Positions 1 through 8,113 of a stretch of 64,000 bases of DNA are shown one piece after another. The position numbers and the translations under genes are program-made. Positions within the stretch are counted from its first letter, which is position 1; each line of letters opens with the position of its first letter. This DNA comes from Pseudomonas sp. Irchel 3E20. Its GTDB lineage: Bacteria > Pseudomonadota > Gammaproteobacteria > Pseudomonadales > Pseudomonadaceae. Location of the stretch: assembly GCF_900187645.1 (NCBI RefSeq), contig NZ_FYEE01000004.1, forward strand, positions 124,001 through 188,000, in the 5' to 3' direction. The notes beneath the pieces are model-generated. The model was not told the DNA's origin and made no database searches. It was given only the letters and a program-made list of their open reading frames with translations.

Positions 1-687
1 CAGGGCGAAGTGGTGGGGGTGATCGGCTCTAACGGCGCCGGCAAAACCACTTTCATCAACATGGTCACCGGCTACCTCAAACCCAGCGGTGGCGAGATCC
101 TGTTCAACGGCGATTCGATCATCGGCCGCACGCCCCGGGCCATCACCCGCGCCGGCATGGCGCGCTCGTTCCAAGTGGCGCAGTTGTTCCCGCAACTGAG
201 CGTGCTGGACAACCTGTTGATTGCCGTGTCCGCCGCCGAGAGCCCGTTCCCGGCCTTGCTTGCGCCGATGCGCAGCGCACCGCGCATTGCCCGCGCCGAC
301 GCGATCCTCGCCGAGTTCGGCATCAGCCAGTGGCGCGACACCCTGGTCACTGCGGTGCCGCAAGGGGTGCGCAAGCTGATCGACATCGCCATGGCGCTGA
401 TCGGCGACCCGCAAATGCTGCTGCTGGACGAGCCCACCAGCGGCGTCAGCGCCGAAGAAAAAACCGCGCTGATGGACACCGTGATGAAAGTGGTGGCCGA
501 GCACCGGGTGACGGTGTTGTTCGTCGAACACGATATGGACGTGGTACGCCGCTATGTCTCGCGCATCCTCGCCTTCTACAGCGGCGAAGTGCTGGCCGAC
601 GGCGCCCCCGAAGAGGTGCTGGCCAACGCGCGGGTGCAGGAATTCGTCACTGGCGGCCCCAAGGCCCACAAGGAGGTGCAGCAATGA
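1..687 (+). CDS. Branched-chain-type ABC transporter ATPase (LivG-like), 5' end cut by the window
   Basis: The reading frame is open from the first base, so the N-terminus lies outside the window. It encodes the ATP-binding subunit of an ABC importer of the LivG type, which powers uptake of amino acids, amides or similar small solutes from the cytoplasmic face. Visible motifs are Walker A GSNGAGKTT near the start and Walker B LLLDEPTSG. The signature motif usually written LSGGQ appears as PQGVRK, which is degenerate. The stop codon overlaps the next ATG (ATGA), so the two ATPases are translationally coupled, as in liv operons. The substrate cannot be read from the sequence; the neighbouring alcohol dehydrogenases and porin suggest a catabolic cluster. 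Confidence 0.88.
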   Translation, partial: QGEVVGVIGSNGAGKTTFINMVTGYLKPSGGEILFNGDSIIGRTPRAITRAGMARSFQVAQLFPQLSVLDNLLIAVSAAESPFPALLAPMRSAPRIARADAILAEFGISQWRDTLVTAVPQGVRKLIDIAMALIGDPQMLLLDEPTSGVSAEEKTALMDTVMKVVAEHRVTVLFVEHDMDVVRRYVSRILAFYSGEVLADGAPEEVLANARVQEFVTGGPKAHKEVQQ

Positions 688-1331
688 GCCTGGAAATACG
701 CAACCTGAACGTGGCCATCGACGGTGTGCCGATCCTGCACGACGTGTCGCTGTACGTGGGCCCGGGGCAAATGGTCGGCCTGATCGGCCATAACGGCGCA
801 GGCAAGACCACCCTGATCCGCGCCATCATGGGGCTGTTGCCCGCCGATTCGGGGTCGATCTTCTTCAATTGGCAGGATTTGTGCGCGCAACCGGCGTTTA
901 CCCGCGCCACCGCCGGCATCAGCTACCTGCCCGAAGACCGTCGCCTGATCCCGTCGCTGACGGTGGAAGAAAACATCCTGCTGCCGGTGTGGGCCAACAA
1001 GTTGGCCGACAGTGCGCAGCGCCTGGAATGGGTTTACAGCTTGATTCCCGAGATCGCCCAGTTCCGCGACCGCAAGGCCATGCAACTGTCGGGCGGCCAG
1101 CAGAAACTGGTGGCCCTGGCGCGGGCGTTGATGCCGGGCAACAAGCTGTTGATCCTGGACGAGCCTTTCGAGGGCGTGGCGCCGGTGCTGTCCCGGCGCT
1201 TGAGCGAGGTGATCGCCAAACTGGGCCAAGAGGGCCTGTGTGTGCTGATCTCCGAATCCGATGACACTCACTCTGCCGACCTGGTCGATGCCGTGTTTCG
1301 CATCGAACGCGGCAGCGTAACCGCAGGGTAG
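684..1331 (+). CDS. Branched-chain-type ABC transporter ATPase (LivF-like)
   Basis: Second ATP-binding subunit of the same importer, 215 residues, close to the usual LivF size. The start is the ATG at 684, preceded by AGGAGG and overlapping the stop of the upstream ATPase. Motifs: Walker A GHNGAGKTT, signature LSGGQQK, and Walker B LLILDEPFEG. LivF and LivG normally form the nucleotide-binding pair of a five-part transporter. The permeases and binding protein would lie to the left of the window. An alcohol dehydrogenase gene follows after 9 bases, suggesting one transcript. Confidence 0.9.
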   Translation: MSLEIRNLNVAIDGVPILHDVSLYVGPGQMVGLIGHNGAGKTTLIRAIMGLLPADSGSIFFNWQDLCAQPAFTRATAGISYLPEDRRLIPSLTVEENILLPVWANKLADSAQRLEWVYSLIPEIAQFRDRKAMQLSGGQQKLVALARALMPGNKLLILDEPFEGVAPVLSRRLSEVIAKLGQEGLCVLISESDDTHSADLVDAVFRIERGSVTAG

Positions 1332-1340
1332 GGCGCAAGC

Positions 1341-2495
1341 ATGTCGACATTTAACTTTGAAACCACGCCCCGGGTGATTTGCGAAATCGACGGCGCCTTG
1401 CGCCTCGGTACGCTGTGCCGGGAACTCAACGCCGAGCGGGTACTGCTGGTGAGCGACCCGGGCCTGCTGCGCGCCGGTTTGCTCGACGCGCCGTTGCAGG
1501 CGCTGCGTGAGGCCGGCGTGGAGGCAACGCTGTACAGCGACGTACAAGCCGACCCGCCCGCGGCCTCGGTGCAGGATGCCGTGGACGCGGCGCGCAACTG
1601 CCGCGCCCAAGCAGTGATCGGCCTGGGCGGCGGCAGCTCCTTGGACACCGCCAAACTCGTCGCCCTGCTGTGTGGCCGCGAGCAGGCACTGGAGGCGATC
1701 TACGGCATCAACCTGGCCCAAGGCCCGCGCTTGCCGCTGATCCAGGTGCCGACCACGGCGGGCACCGGCTCGGAGGTCACGGCGGTGGCGATCGTCACCA
1801 CCCCCAGCCACGAGAAAAAAGGCGTGGTCAGCCCCTTGCTGTACCCGGACATCGCCTTGCTCGACGCGCGCCTGACCGTGGGCCTGCCTGCGGCGGTCAG
1901 CGCCATGACCGGGGTGGACGCCATGGTCCACGCCATTGAGGCGTACACCAGCGTGCACAAGAAAAACGTGCTTTCCGATGGTCTCGCCGTGCAGGCCCTG
2001 CGCCTGCTGGCGGGCAACCTCGACCGGGTGCTGGCCGAGCCCGGCGACCTGGCGGCACGCTCGGACATGCTCCTGGGCTCGATGCTGGCGGGCATGGCGT
2101 TCGCCAACTCGCCGGTGGCGGCGGTGCATGCCCTGGCTTATCCGCTGGGCGGGCAGTTCCATGTGCCCCACGGCTTGAGCAACGCCCTGGTGCTGGTGCC
2201 GGTACTCAATTTCAACCGGCCGGCGGCCGAGGCGTTGTACGCCGAGCTGGCCACGGCGGTGTTGCCGGGCCAGCGCTTCGCCAGCCCGGCCCTGGCCTGC
2301 GACGCCTTTATCGGCTTTATCACCGCACTGGTGGCGCGCATGCCGTTTGCCCAGCGTTTGCAGGAGGTGGGCGTGAGCGCCGAGGACCTGGATCGCCTGA
2401 CCGACGACGCGATGAAGGTCGAGCGCTTGCTCATCAACAACCCGCGCCCGGTGCGCCGCGAAGACGCCCGCGCCATCTACGCCTCGGTGTTGTGA
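1341..2495 (+). CDS. Iron-containing alcohol dehydrogenase, copy 1
   Basis: A 384-residue member of the iron-dependent (group III) alcohol dehydrogenase family, which oxidises alcohols or reduces aldehydes with NAD(P). The nucleotide-binding GLGGGSSLDTAK segment is clear, as is the family segment PTTAGTGSE. The C-terminal half has metal-ligand histidines in MVHAIEAYTS, AVHALAYPLGG and VPHGLSNA. It starts 9 bases after the ABC ATPase and is followed by a second gene of the same family and length, so the pair looks like a tandem duplication that has diverged. The substrate is unknown; the transporter and porin context suggests catabolism of a small alcohol or amine-derived aldehyde. Confidence 0.9.
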   Translation: MSTFNFETTPRVICEIDGALRLGTLCRELNAERVLLVSDPGLLRAGLLDAPLQALREAGVEATLYSDVQADPPAASVQDAVDAARNCRAQAVIGLGGGSSLDTAKLVALLCGREQALEAIYGINLAQGPRLPLIQVPTTAGTGSEVTAVAIVTTPSHEKKGVVSPLLYPDIALLDARLTVGLPAAVSAMTGVDAMVHAIEAYTSVHKKNVLSDGLAVQALRLLAGNLDRVLAEPGDLAARSDMLLGSMLAGMAFANSPVAAVHALAYPLGGQFHVPHGLSNALVLVPVLNFNRPAAEALYAELATAVLPGQRFASPALACDAFIGFITALVARMPFAQRLQEVGVSAEDLDRLTDDAMKVERLLINNPRPVRREDARAIYASVL

Positions 2496-2520
2496 CCCCA
2501 GGCCCTTGAGAGGAATGAGC

Positions 2521-3675
2521 ATGAATTACGAATTCAGAAGCGTGCCCCGTGTGGTCTGCGAGGCCGGTGCGTTAAGTAGCGTCGGCACCCTGCTAGCGGG
2601 CCTCGGCGCGCAACGGGTGATGTTGGTGTGCGACCCGGGCATCGTCGCCCTGGGCTTTGCCGCCCAGGCGCGAACGGCGCTGGCCGCGGCCGGTTGTGCG
2701 GTGACGGTGTACGACCAAGTCGTGCCGGACCCTTCGGCCACGGTGGTCAAGCAAGCCGCCGAGCAAGCGCGCTCGTTCCAGGCCGATGCGGTGCTGGGCC
2801 TGGGTGGCGGCAGTTCCCTGGACGCGGCCAAATTGGTGGCCTTGCTGATCCGCAGCGAGCAACCCCTGGAAGACCTTTACGGCACCGACAAGGCCCTGGG
2901 CCAACGGGTGCCGCTGGTGCTGGTGCCAACCACGGCGGGCACCGGTTCGGAAGTGACCTGGGTGTCGGTCATCACCGACGAGCAGCAACGTAAACAAGCG
3001 GTGTATTCGCCGCAATTGATGCCCGATATCGCCGTGCTCGACCCCGAGCTGACCCTCGGCCTGCCGCCCAAAGTCACCGCGGCCACGGGCCTGGACGCGA
3101 TGGTCCACGCCATCGAGGCCTACACCAGCCGCACCCGCAAGAACCCCATCGCCGATGGTTTGGCCACAGCCGCTTTGGCGTTGCTGGGCGCCAACCTGCG
3201 CAAGGTGTTGGCCGATGGCCGCGACGTCGCCGCGCGCACCGCGATGCTGCAAGGCTCGCTGATGGCCGGCATGGCATTCGTCAATGCCTCGGTGGCGGCG
3301 ATCCACGGTTTGGCTTATCCGCTGGGCGCGCGCTTCCACATTCCCCACGGCCACGCCAATGCCCTGGTGATGGCGCCGGTGTTGCGCTTCAACCTGCACG
3401 CGGCCCAGCGCCAATATGCCGAATTGGCGGCTTACCTGTTGCCCGGGGAGCATTTCGAGCATGAAGCGCACGCGGCGCTCGCTTTTGTCCAGGCCATCGA
3501 GGCCCTGGTGGCCGACAGTGGCCTGGAGCTGCGCCTGTCCAACCTTGGCGTGGATGAAGCGGCGTTGCCGCTGATGGCCACCGAGGTGGTGGTGGGCATC
3601 CGCCGCCTCATCGACAGCAACCCCACGGACATGACCGAGCACGATGTAGAAGCCATCTACCGCGGCATCTACTGA
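2521..3675 (+). CDS. Iron-containing alcohol dehydrogenase, copy 2
   Basis: A 384-residue paralogue of the preceding gene, with the same order of motifs: GLGGGSSLDAAK, PTTAGTGSE, MVHAIEAYTS, and histidines in AIHGLAYPLG and IPHGHANA. Two in-frame ATGs stand at 2515 and 2521. The second is preferred because GAGAGGA lies about 7 bases before it, and because it gives the same length as copy 1. The gap to copy 1 is 25 bases, consistent with co-transcription. The two copies differ throughout, so they may handle different chain lengths or be a heteromeric pair; neither can be shown here. Confidence 0.9.
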   Translation: MNYEFRSVPRVVCEAGALSSVGTLLAGLGAQRVMLVCDPGIVALGFAAQARTALAAAGCAVTVYDQVVPDPSATVVKQAAEQARSFQADAVLGLGGGSSLDAAKLVALLIRSEQPLEDLYGTDKALGQRVPLVLVPTTAGTGSEVTWVSVITDEQQRKQAVYSPQLMPDIAVLDPELTLGLPPKVTAATGLDAMVHAIEAYTSRTRKNPIADGLATAALALLGANLRKVLADGRDVAARTAMLQGSLMAGMAFVNASVAAIHGLAYPLGARFHIPHGHANALVMAPVLRFNLHAAQRQYAELAAYLLPGEHFEHEAHAALAFVQAIEALVADSGLELRLSNLGVDEAALPLMATEVVVGIRRLIDSNPTDMTEHDVEAIYRGIY

Positions 3676-3687
3676 CCCACGCTGTGG

Positions 3688-3716
3688 CGCCCGCGCCGCA
3701 ACGCGGTGCGCGGGCG
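3688..3716 (+). terminator. GC-rich hairpin after the alcohol dehydrogenases
   Basis: Eight-base arms CGCCCGCG and CGCGGGCG around a 13-base loop, just after the stop of the second dehydrogenase. No U-run follows, so it is a weak or attenuating structure rather than a classic terminator. It could separate the upstream operon from the porin gene or protect the 3' end. Confidence 0.3.
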
Positions 3717-3804
3717 TATCGGCTTTACCCCTGGCCTTTTACGGATCGTCCGCAACTGCGCAGGGCAGGGTTTTACCTGCGTTTTAACCAAGAGAATAAA
3801 AACA

Positions 3805-5067
3805 ATGAAAGGTCGTACCTGCTCCAACGCTCAACTGGCCCTCAGCAGCCTGGCCCTGGCCATCGCGGCACTGCCCGCCGTGGCCCAGGAAAGCGCCGGG
3901 TTCTTCGAGGACGCCAAGGCCAGCCTCACGGCGCGCAACTTCTACATCAACCGTAACTTCACCAACCCGGCGTATTCCCAGGGCAAGGCCGAGGAATGGA
4001 CCCAGAGTTTCATCCTCGACGCCAAGTCCGGCTTCACCCAGGGCACCGTGGGTTTTGGCGTGGATGTGCTAGGCCTGTACGCCCTCAAGCTCGACGGCGG
4101 GCGGGGCACCACCAACACCCATTTACTGCCGGTACACGACGACGGCCGCCCGGCCGATGACTTCGGGCGCCTTGGAGTGGCGCTCAAGGCGCGGCTGTCC
4201 AAGACCGAGCTGAAAGTCGGCGAGTGGATGCCGGTGCTGCCAATCCTGCGTTCCGACGACGGCCGCTCCCTGCCGCAGACCATGCGCGGGGCACAGGTTA
4301 CGTCCCAGGAAATCGACGGCTTGACCCTTTACGGTGGCCAGTTCCGTGGCAACAGCCCGCGCAACGACGCGAGCATGGACGATATGTCGATGACCGGTTT
4401 GGGCGGGGTCACCTCCGATCGCTTCAATTTCGCCGGTGGTGAATACACGTTCAACGACAAACGCACGATGCTCGGCCTGTGGAATGCCGAGCTAAAAGAC
4501 ATCTACAACCAACAGTTCATCAACCTGGTGCACAGCCAAGCCGTCGGTGCCTGGACCCTGGGCGCCAACCTGGGCTACTTCATCGGCAAGGAAAGCGGCA
4601 GCGAGCGGGCAGGGGAGTTGGACAACAAAACCGCCTCGGCCATGCTCTCGGCCAAGTACGGTAGCAGCACCTTCTATGTGGGCTTGCAAAAGGTCAGCGG
4701 CGACAACGCGTGGATGCGTGTCAACGGCACCAGCGGCGGCACCCTGGCCAACGACAGCTACAACTCAAGCTACGACAACGCCAAGGAGCGCTCCTGGCAA
4801 TTGCGCCACGACTACAACTTCGCTGGCGTCGGCGTGCCGGGCCTGACCCTGATGAACCGCTACATCAGCGGCGACAACGTGCACACTGCCACCGTCAGCG
4901 ACGGTAAGGAGTGGGGCCGGGAGAGTGAACTGGCCTACGTGATCCAAAGCGGCAGCCTGAAAAACCTCACGCTGAAATGGCGCAACAGCACGTTGCGCCG
5001 CGATTACAGCAGCCTGGAGTTCGACGAAAACCGCCTAATCGTCAGCTACACCTTCTCGGCGCTCTGA
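3805..5067 (+). CDS. OprD-family outer-membrane porin
   Basis: A 420-residue OprD/Occ-type channel, which imports small carboxylates, amino acids or similar solutes through the outer membrane of pseudomonads. The start at 3805 gives a signal peptide: basic start (MKGRTC), a hydrophobic stretch to about residue 25, and the cleavage-type end AVAQE. The mature part begins with the family-typical SAGFFEDAKASL and shows alternating beta-strand patterning. It ends with the outer-membrane signature RLIVSYTFSAL with terminal aromatic spacing. Upstream in-frame codons exist but would disrupt the signal peptide. It probably serves the same substrate as the preceding ABC transporter and dehydrogenases. 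Confidence 0.93.
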   Translation: MKGRTCSNAQLALSSLALAIAALPAVAQESAGFFEDAKASLTARNFYINRNFTNPAYSQGKAEEWTQSFILDAKSGFTQGTVGFGVDVLGLYALKLDGGRGTTNTHLLPVHDDGRPADDFGRLGVALKARLSKTELKVGEWMPVLPILRSDDGRSLPQTMRGAQVTSQEIDGLTLYGGQFRGNSPRNDASMDDMSMTGLGGVTSDRFNFAGGEYTFNDKRTMLGLWNAELKDIYNQQFINLVHSQAVGAWTLGANLGYFIGKESGSERAGELDNKTASAMLSAKYGSSTFYVGLQKVSGDNAWMRVNGTSGGTLANDSYNSSYDNAKERSWQLRHDYNFAGVGVPGLTLMNRYISGDNVHTATVSDGKEWGRESELAYVIQSGSLKNLTLKWRNSTLRRDYSSLEFDENRLIVSYTFSAL

Positions 5068-5088
5068 TACTGCACGCCCGTATCCGCT

Positions 5089-5967
5089 TCAGTTCTTGGC
5101 ACTGAGGCGGGTGCGGGGGCACGACTCAGCCCAGCCATTGAGAGGGTGGTTGTTTTTCAGGGCGAAGCAGGGCGTGCCTGGAACACTTCGCATAGGCGCT
5201 TGCAATGCCAACCGCCCATAGAAAAACAGCGCCGTCAGCCAGGTGGTCAACCAAACGAAAATCCCCGCCCAAAAGGTGTGGGACATGTAGTGCCAACCTT
5301 GCAGTACCCGGGTGGTGCCGTAAAAAAAGCCCAGCAGCAGCACCGCCATTAGCAACTTGCGCACATGGGCCCAGCGGTGGCGCAGGGCAACGAAATACAG
5401 GGCCAGCAAGGTAAACCCGCTGGACGCATGGCCGCCCGGCCAGCAGCGACCAGCCCCGGCCTTGTCCAACCACGTGAAATTCTCGAACCATTCCTTGCGC
5501 AACTCAGTGCCACCGTAGAGCGTGGTTTCCACCGGGCAGTACACGCTGGTGTGGCTTTTGAGGTAATGGATAACCAGGGTGCATAGGGCAAAAGCGACGA
5601 CGACGAACAGCAAATCGCGGCGGTGCCGGGTGGTAAAGCGCAGCAACGGGGCGATGCGGGTTTTCTCCAGAAAGCGGCTGGGCCGACGGCTGGCAAGGCG
5701 TGGCCAGACAAACGACAGCAACGAACCGATCAGCGCCCATTCGCCGGTCCAATCCGGCAGGACCCTGGGCCATTTATGGGTGACGATCTCGAACCAACGG
5801 CTTTGGCGCATCAGGAATTGGCCACTGGCAGGGTCAACCAACAGGTTGCTGATAGCGCGGTCCAACTCCGTCAGGTCAAACACTAGGAACACCGCCATCG
5901 CCAGCAACATCGGCAGGCCCAGGTTGAATAGATAGAAGCGCGAACGGGACGGTGCCTGCATGTTCAT
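5089..5967 (-). CDS. PAP2-family membrane phosphatase
   Basis: A 292-residue inner-membrane protein with about six hydrophobic segments. The PAP2 acid-phosphatase motifs are split along the C-terminal half: a KxxxxxxRP-like region is poorly preserved, followed by PGGHASSGF (catalytic-loop histidine) and, further on, HYMSHTFWAG with the active-site histidine. The family removes phosphate from lipid pyrophosphates or lipid A. The start is the ATG at 5967, which overlaps the stop of the Ais-like gene (ATGA). A longer open frame extends upstream but only as a shadow of that gene. The pairing with an LPS heptose phosphatase homologue suggests a role in envelope phosphate remodelling. It converges on the porin gene 21 bases away. 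Confidence 0.85.
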   Translation of the reverse strand: MNMQAPSRSRFYLFNLGLPMLLAMAVFLVFDLTELDRAISNLLVDPASGQFLMRQSRWFEIVTHKWPRVLPDWTGEWALIGSLLSFVWPRLASRRPSRFLEKTRIAPLLRFTTRHRRDLLFVVVAFALCTLVIHYLKSHTSVYCPVETTLYGGTELRKEWFENFTWLDKAGAGRCWPGGHASSGFTLLALYFVALRHRWAHVRKLLMAVLLLGFFYGTTRVLQGWHYMSHTFWAGIFVWLTTWLTALFFYGRLALQAPMRSVPGTPCFALKNNHPLNGWAESCPRTRLSAKN

Positions 5968-6653
5968 TGCCCGGCGCCGGCGGCAAGTGTGCGCCACTGG
6001 TTGGCGTTCATCTGGCCGAGGATGCGCGCTTTGCCCTGGCTGCCCATGGAGATGAACAGGGCGCTGGCATAGGCGCTTGAACGCTCGCCGCCAGGGACGT
6101 TCAACTGACGCTCGACATAGTCGATGCAACCACTGTGGGTCACCAGCACCAGGTTGTGGCCTTCGGTTTTGTGCTTGAAAGCCGTGTCGGCGAAATCCCG
6201 GTCGCATCGGTTCAACCAGTCCTGGGTGGCAACGGCATCGCCGAACATAAAATGCGCCGTCTGCTGCGTGCGCACCGTAGGGCTGCTCAGCACTTGCGCC
6301 TGCTCCAGGCCCAAGCGCTGAATGCCTTGGCCTACGTCGGCCGCGGCCTGACTTCCTTCGACTGTAATACCACCGGGGTCGCCCAGGCAGGGGTTCGGCG
6401 AGCGGTCGCAACGCTCGGCATGGCGGATCAGGACAATAACCGCACCTTTGGCCCAATCGGCGTAAATCCCGCGGCTGAGCATTTGCTGTTCATTGCCCAC
6501 ATTCATGATGAGAGTCCTCGACGAAAGCCAGGTGGTCAGCGCGACCAGGGCCAGCAGGGTAAACAGGCCAATGGCCAGCGCTTTTGCGCCGGGCCGGCGG
6601 CGCCACTTAGGGCGGGATGCAAACACGGGGGTTTCGATAGCGCCTTGCAGCAT
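5964..6653 (-). CDS. Ais-like histidine phosphatase (LPS heptose phosphatase family)
   Basis: A 229-residue protein with a single N-terminal membrane anchor (about residues 25-48) and a histidine-phosphatase domain. The catalytic motif is LIRHAERCDRS at about residue 76, followed by GGITVEGSQ, SSPTVRTQQT and the second histidine in LVTHSGC. The RHAERCDRS...CL...GITV pattern closely matches E. coli Ais (PmrG), which removes phosphate from heptose II of the LPS core. The protein probably acts at the periplasmic side. It is coupled to the PAP2 gene by a four-base overlap. Specific substrate in this organism is inferred. Confidence 0.8.
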   Translation of the reverse strand: MLQGAIETPVFASRPKWRRRPGAKALAIGLFTLLALVALTTWLSSRTLIMNVGNEQQMLSRGIYADWAKGAVIVLIRHAERCDRSPNPCLGDPGGITVEGSQAAADVGQGIQRLGLEQAQVLSSPTVRTQQTAHFMFGDAVATQDWLNRCDRDFADTAFKHKTEGHNLVLVTHSGCIDYVERQLNVPGGERSSAYASALFISMGSQGKARILGQMNANQWRTLAAGAGQ

Positions 6654-7019
6654 GCTGTCACTCCGACAGGCAGGACGGGAATGTGAGCACTGTAGGAGCG
6701 GGGGTGTGGGGGGAGGGTGAAGGGGAAGTGAAAAAAACCTTATGGAGTGGGGATTGTTGCAGTGTCTATTTATAACTCAACTAAAGAACCATTTAGTTTA
6801 GTTATAATCATTAGCTATTAAGGAGGAGGGTAGCGCATTAAATGAACTAGGGGTCGTTCATCCTTGGTCGCTATCTTCCATGCATGTGCGTTATCTTGCA
6901 AAGCTGCAGCAGACACGTGTAATCGGTAACAAGCCACGTAAATCAAGGGCTCCAGCGTTGCGAAGCTCCTGGCTTTGGTGTCTAAGAACTGAACAAAAAT
7001 GAGTGAAAGGACTGTTGTA
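6654..7019. other. Non-coding stretch, likely left junction of the accessory island
   Basis: About 365 bases without a convincing gene. The left part is G-rich (GTAGGAGCGGG, similar to the arm of Pseudomonas REP elements) and the right part turns AT-rich. Gene content also switches here from ordinary metabolic genes to defence-type genes. An imperfect palindrome lies at 6771-6806. A transposon end may be here, but neither a target duplication nor a repeat matching the right side could be identified. Confidence 0.4.
6771..6806. repeat. AT-rich inverted repeat, 15-base arms
   Basis: The left arm TATAACTCAACTAAA and right arm TTTAGTTTAGTTATA pair with one mismatch around a six-base loop. No T-run is placed as in a terminator. 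It may be an operator, or part of a mobile-element end at the island border. Confidence 0.5.
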
Positions 7020-7598
7020 ATGACAAATTTGTCGCCCTGGATGGTTGAAAGCGCTTATCGCTATTTGAAGGCTGCGAAGCACCTTAGACGTGGCCATGAC
7101 ATGCTGGACATTGCGCAGATCAATGCTGCAATTGGCATGGAAATCCTGCTCAAAAGCTTCGTATCAAAGCCCAATGGCAACCTTGGCCAGGTCAATGAAA
7201 CTTACGAACTAGACCCGGGCGCAATAAAAGCTGCGCATGAGCATTTGAAAGCGACAGACAGAATCCCGGCTTATCGGAAAGACAGAGGCCCTAACAAGCA
7301 CGATTTGCTTACGTTGTTTCATGCGATACCTGAACCGATCAGGCAACGTATTCGGCTTGATCGTCACGAGCATTGGATCGAGAAGGATCGTGAAGTTTTC
7401 ACCAATGCGCGTTATCGATATGAAGCCGGAGCCCCTGGAGGTTACGACGATATTCTGATCGGCGTCTTGGACGAACTGATTGAGGACGTTGTGCACTGGT
7501 ATCGTGAGCTGGGCAGCAAAGATGTGTTCATCGTGTGTTACGGAATGACGCCGGCCGATTTTCAGCCCAAGCCAAGCAAGGAGCCTAAACCGTCATGA
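7020..7598 (+). CDS. HEPN-like protein of unknown function
   Basis: The ATG at 7020 is preferred over 6999 because AAAGGA lies about 9 bases upstream. The 192-residue product is helical. An early helix pair (AYRYLKAAKHLRRGHDML, then NAAIGMEILLKSF) and a late FTNARYRYEAG segment recall HEPN-fold proteins. The canonical RNase motif R-x4-6-H is not clear; the RYRYE segment occupies its place. Many HEPN proteins are toxins or effectors in defence islands, but here only the fold is suggested. It stands alone on the + strand at the left edge of the island. Confidence 0.5.
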   Translation: MTNLSPWMVESAYRYLKAAKHLRRGHDMLDIAQINAAIGMEILLKSFVSKPNGNLGQVNETYELDPGAIKAAHEHLKATDRIPAYRKDRGPNKHDLLTLFHAIPEPIRQRIRLDRHEHWIEKDREVFTNARYRYEAGAPGGYDDILIGVLDELIEDVVHWYRELGSKDVFIVCYGMTPADFQPKPSKEPKPS

Positions 7599-8113
7599 GC
7601 CTGGCTTCAAATCTGACCGCCAGAGCCCCCCCAGCTCCGCATAGGATGGTTCGCATAATGTATATTATGTTAAACCAGATGCTATGTCAGATATGTTCAT
7701 GAGCCTCCTAAGCCCTAGGTAACCATCAGAAATGAGAGCAAATGCATTAGAATCGAGTACGCTGAAGTGAATCTTTGTACAAAAAGGTCTCTCCCTAGCG
7801 TTTACGCCCTAAATACGCGATGCCTAGCGATCACTTCAGCTGTCCGCTGCTCCCGCATTTTCAGAAGGCTAAGACTCATCTTAAGTTCCAAAACGCTCAT
7901 TAGACCCCCTCATTGCCTGTGATAAAGCTCATGATCATCTTCAAACGGCCCGATGCAGATCTCTGCTGCTAAAATTATAGCCTCACCAGCTTGGGGTCGC
8001 ATCAATCTACGCGCTGAACAATCTTTATTTCCCGGTCTCATACCAAACCTAACCTTTACTTCACCTACGAACTCTTAGTACTAATGATTACTTCAATTGA
8101 TCGTTTCGTAGCG
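7599..8113. other. Gene-free, AT-rich spacer
   Basis: About 515 bases with stops in all frames. No tRNA-like or clear promoter structure was recognised. It may be decayed DNA between two modules. Confidence 0.5.

Noticed and set aside
576..2522. Long open frame on the minus strand (648 residues)
   Set aside because: It is antisense to well-recognised ABC and dehydrogenase genes in GC-rich DNA, with low-complexity His/Gln/Arg composition.
2593..3642. Open frame on the minus strand (349 residues)
   Set aside because: Antisense shadow of the second alcohol dehydrogenase; composition is unlike a real protein.
5968..6456. N-terminal extension of the PAP2 gene
   Set aside because: It overlaps the Ais-like gene in another frame and has no membrane-protein character; the ATGA overlap at 5967 gives a natural start.
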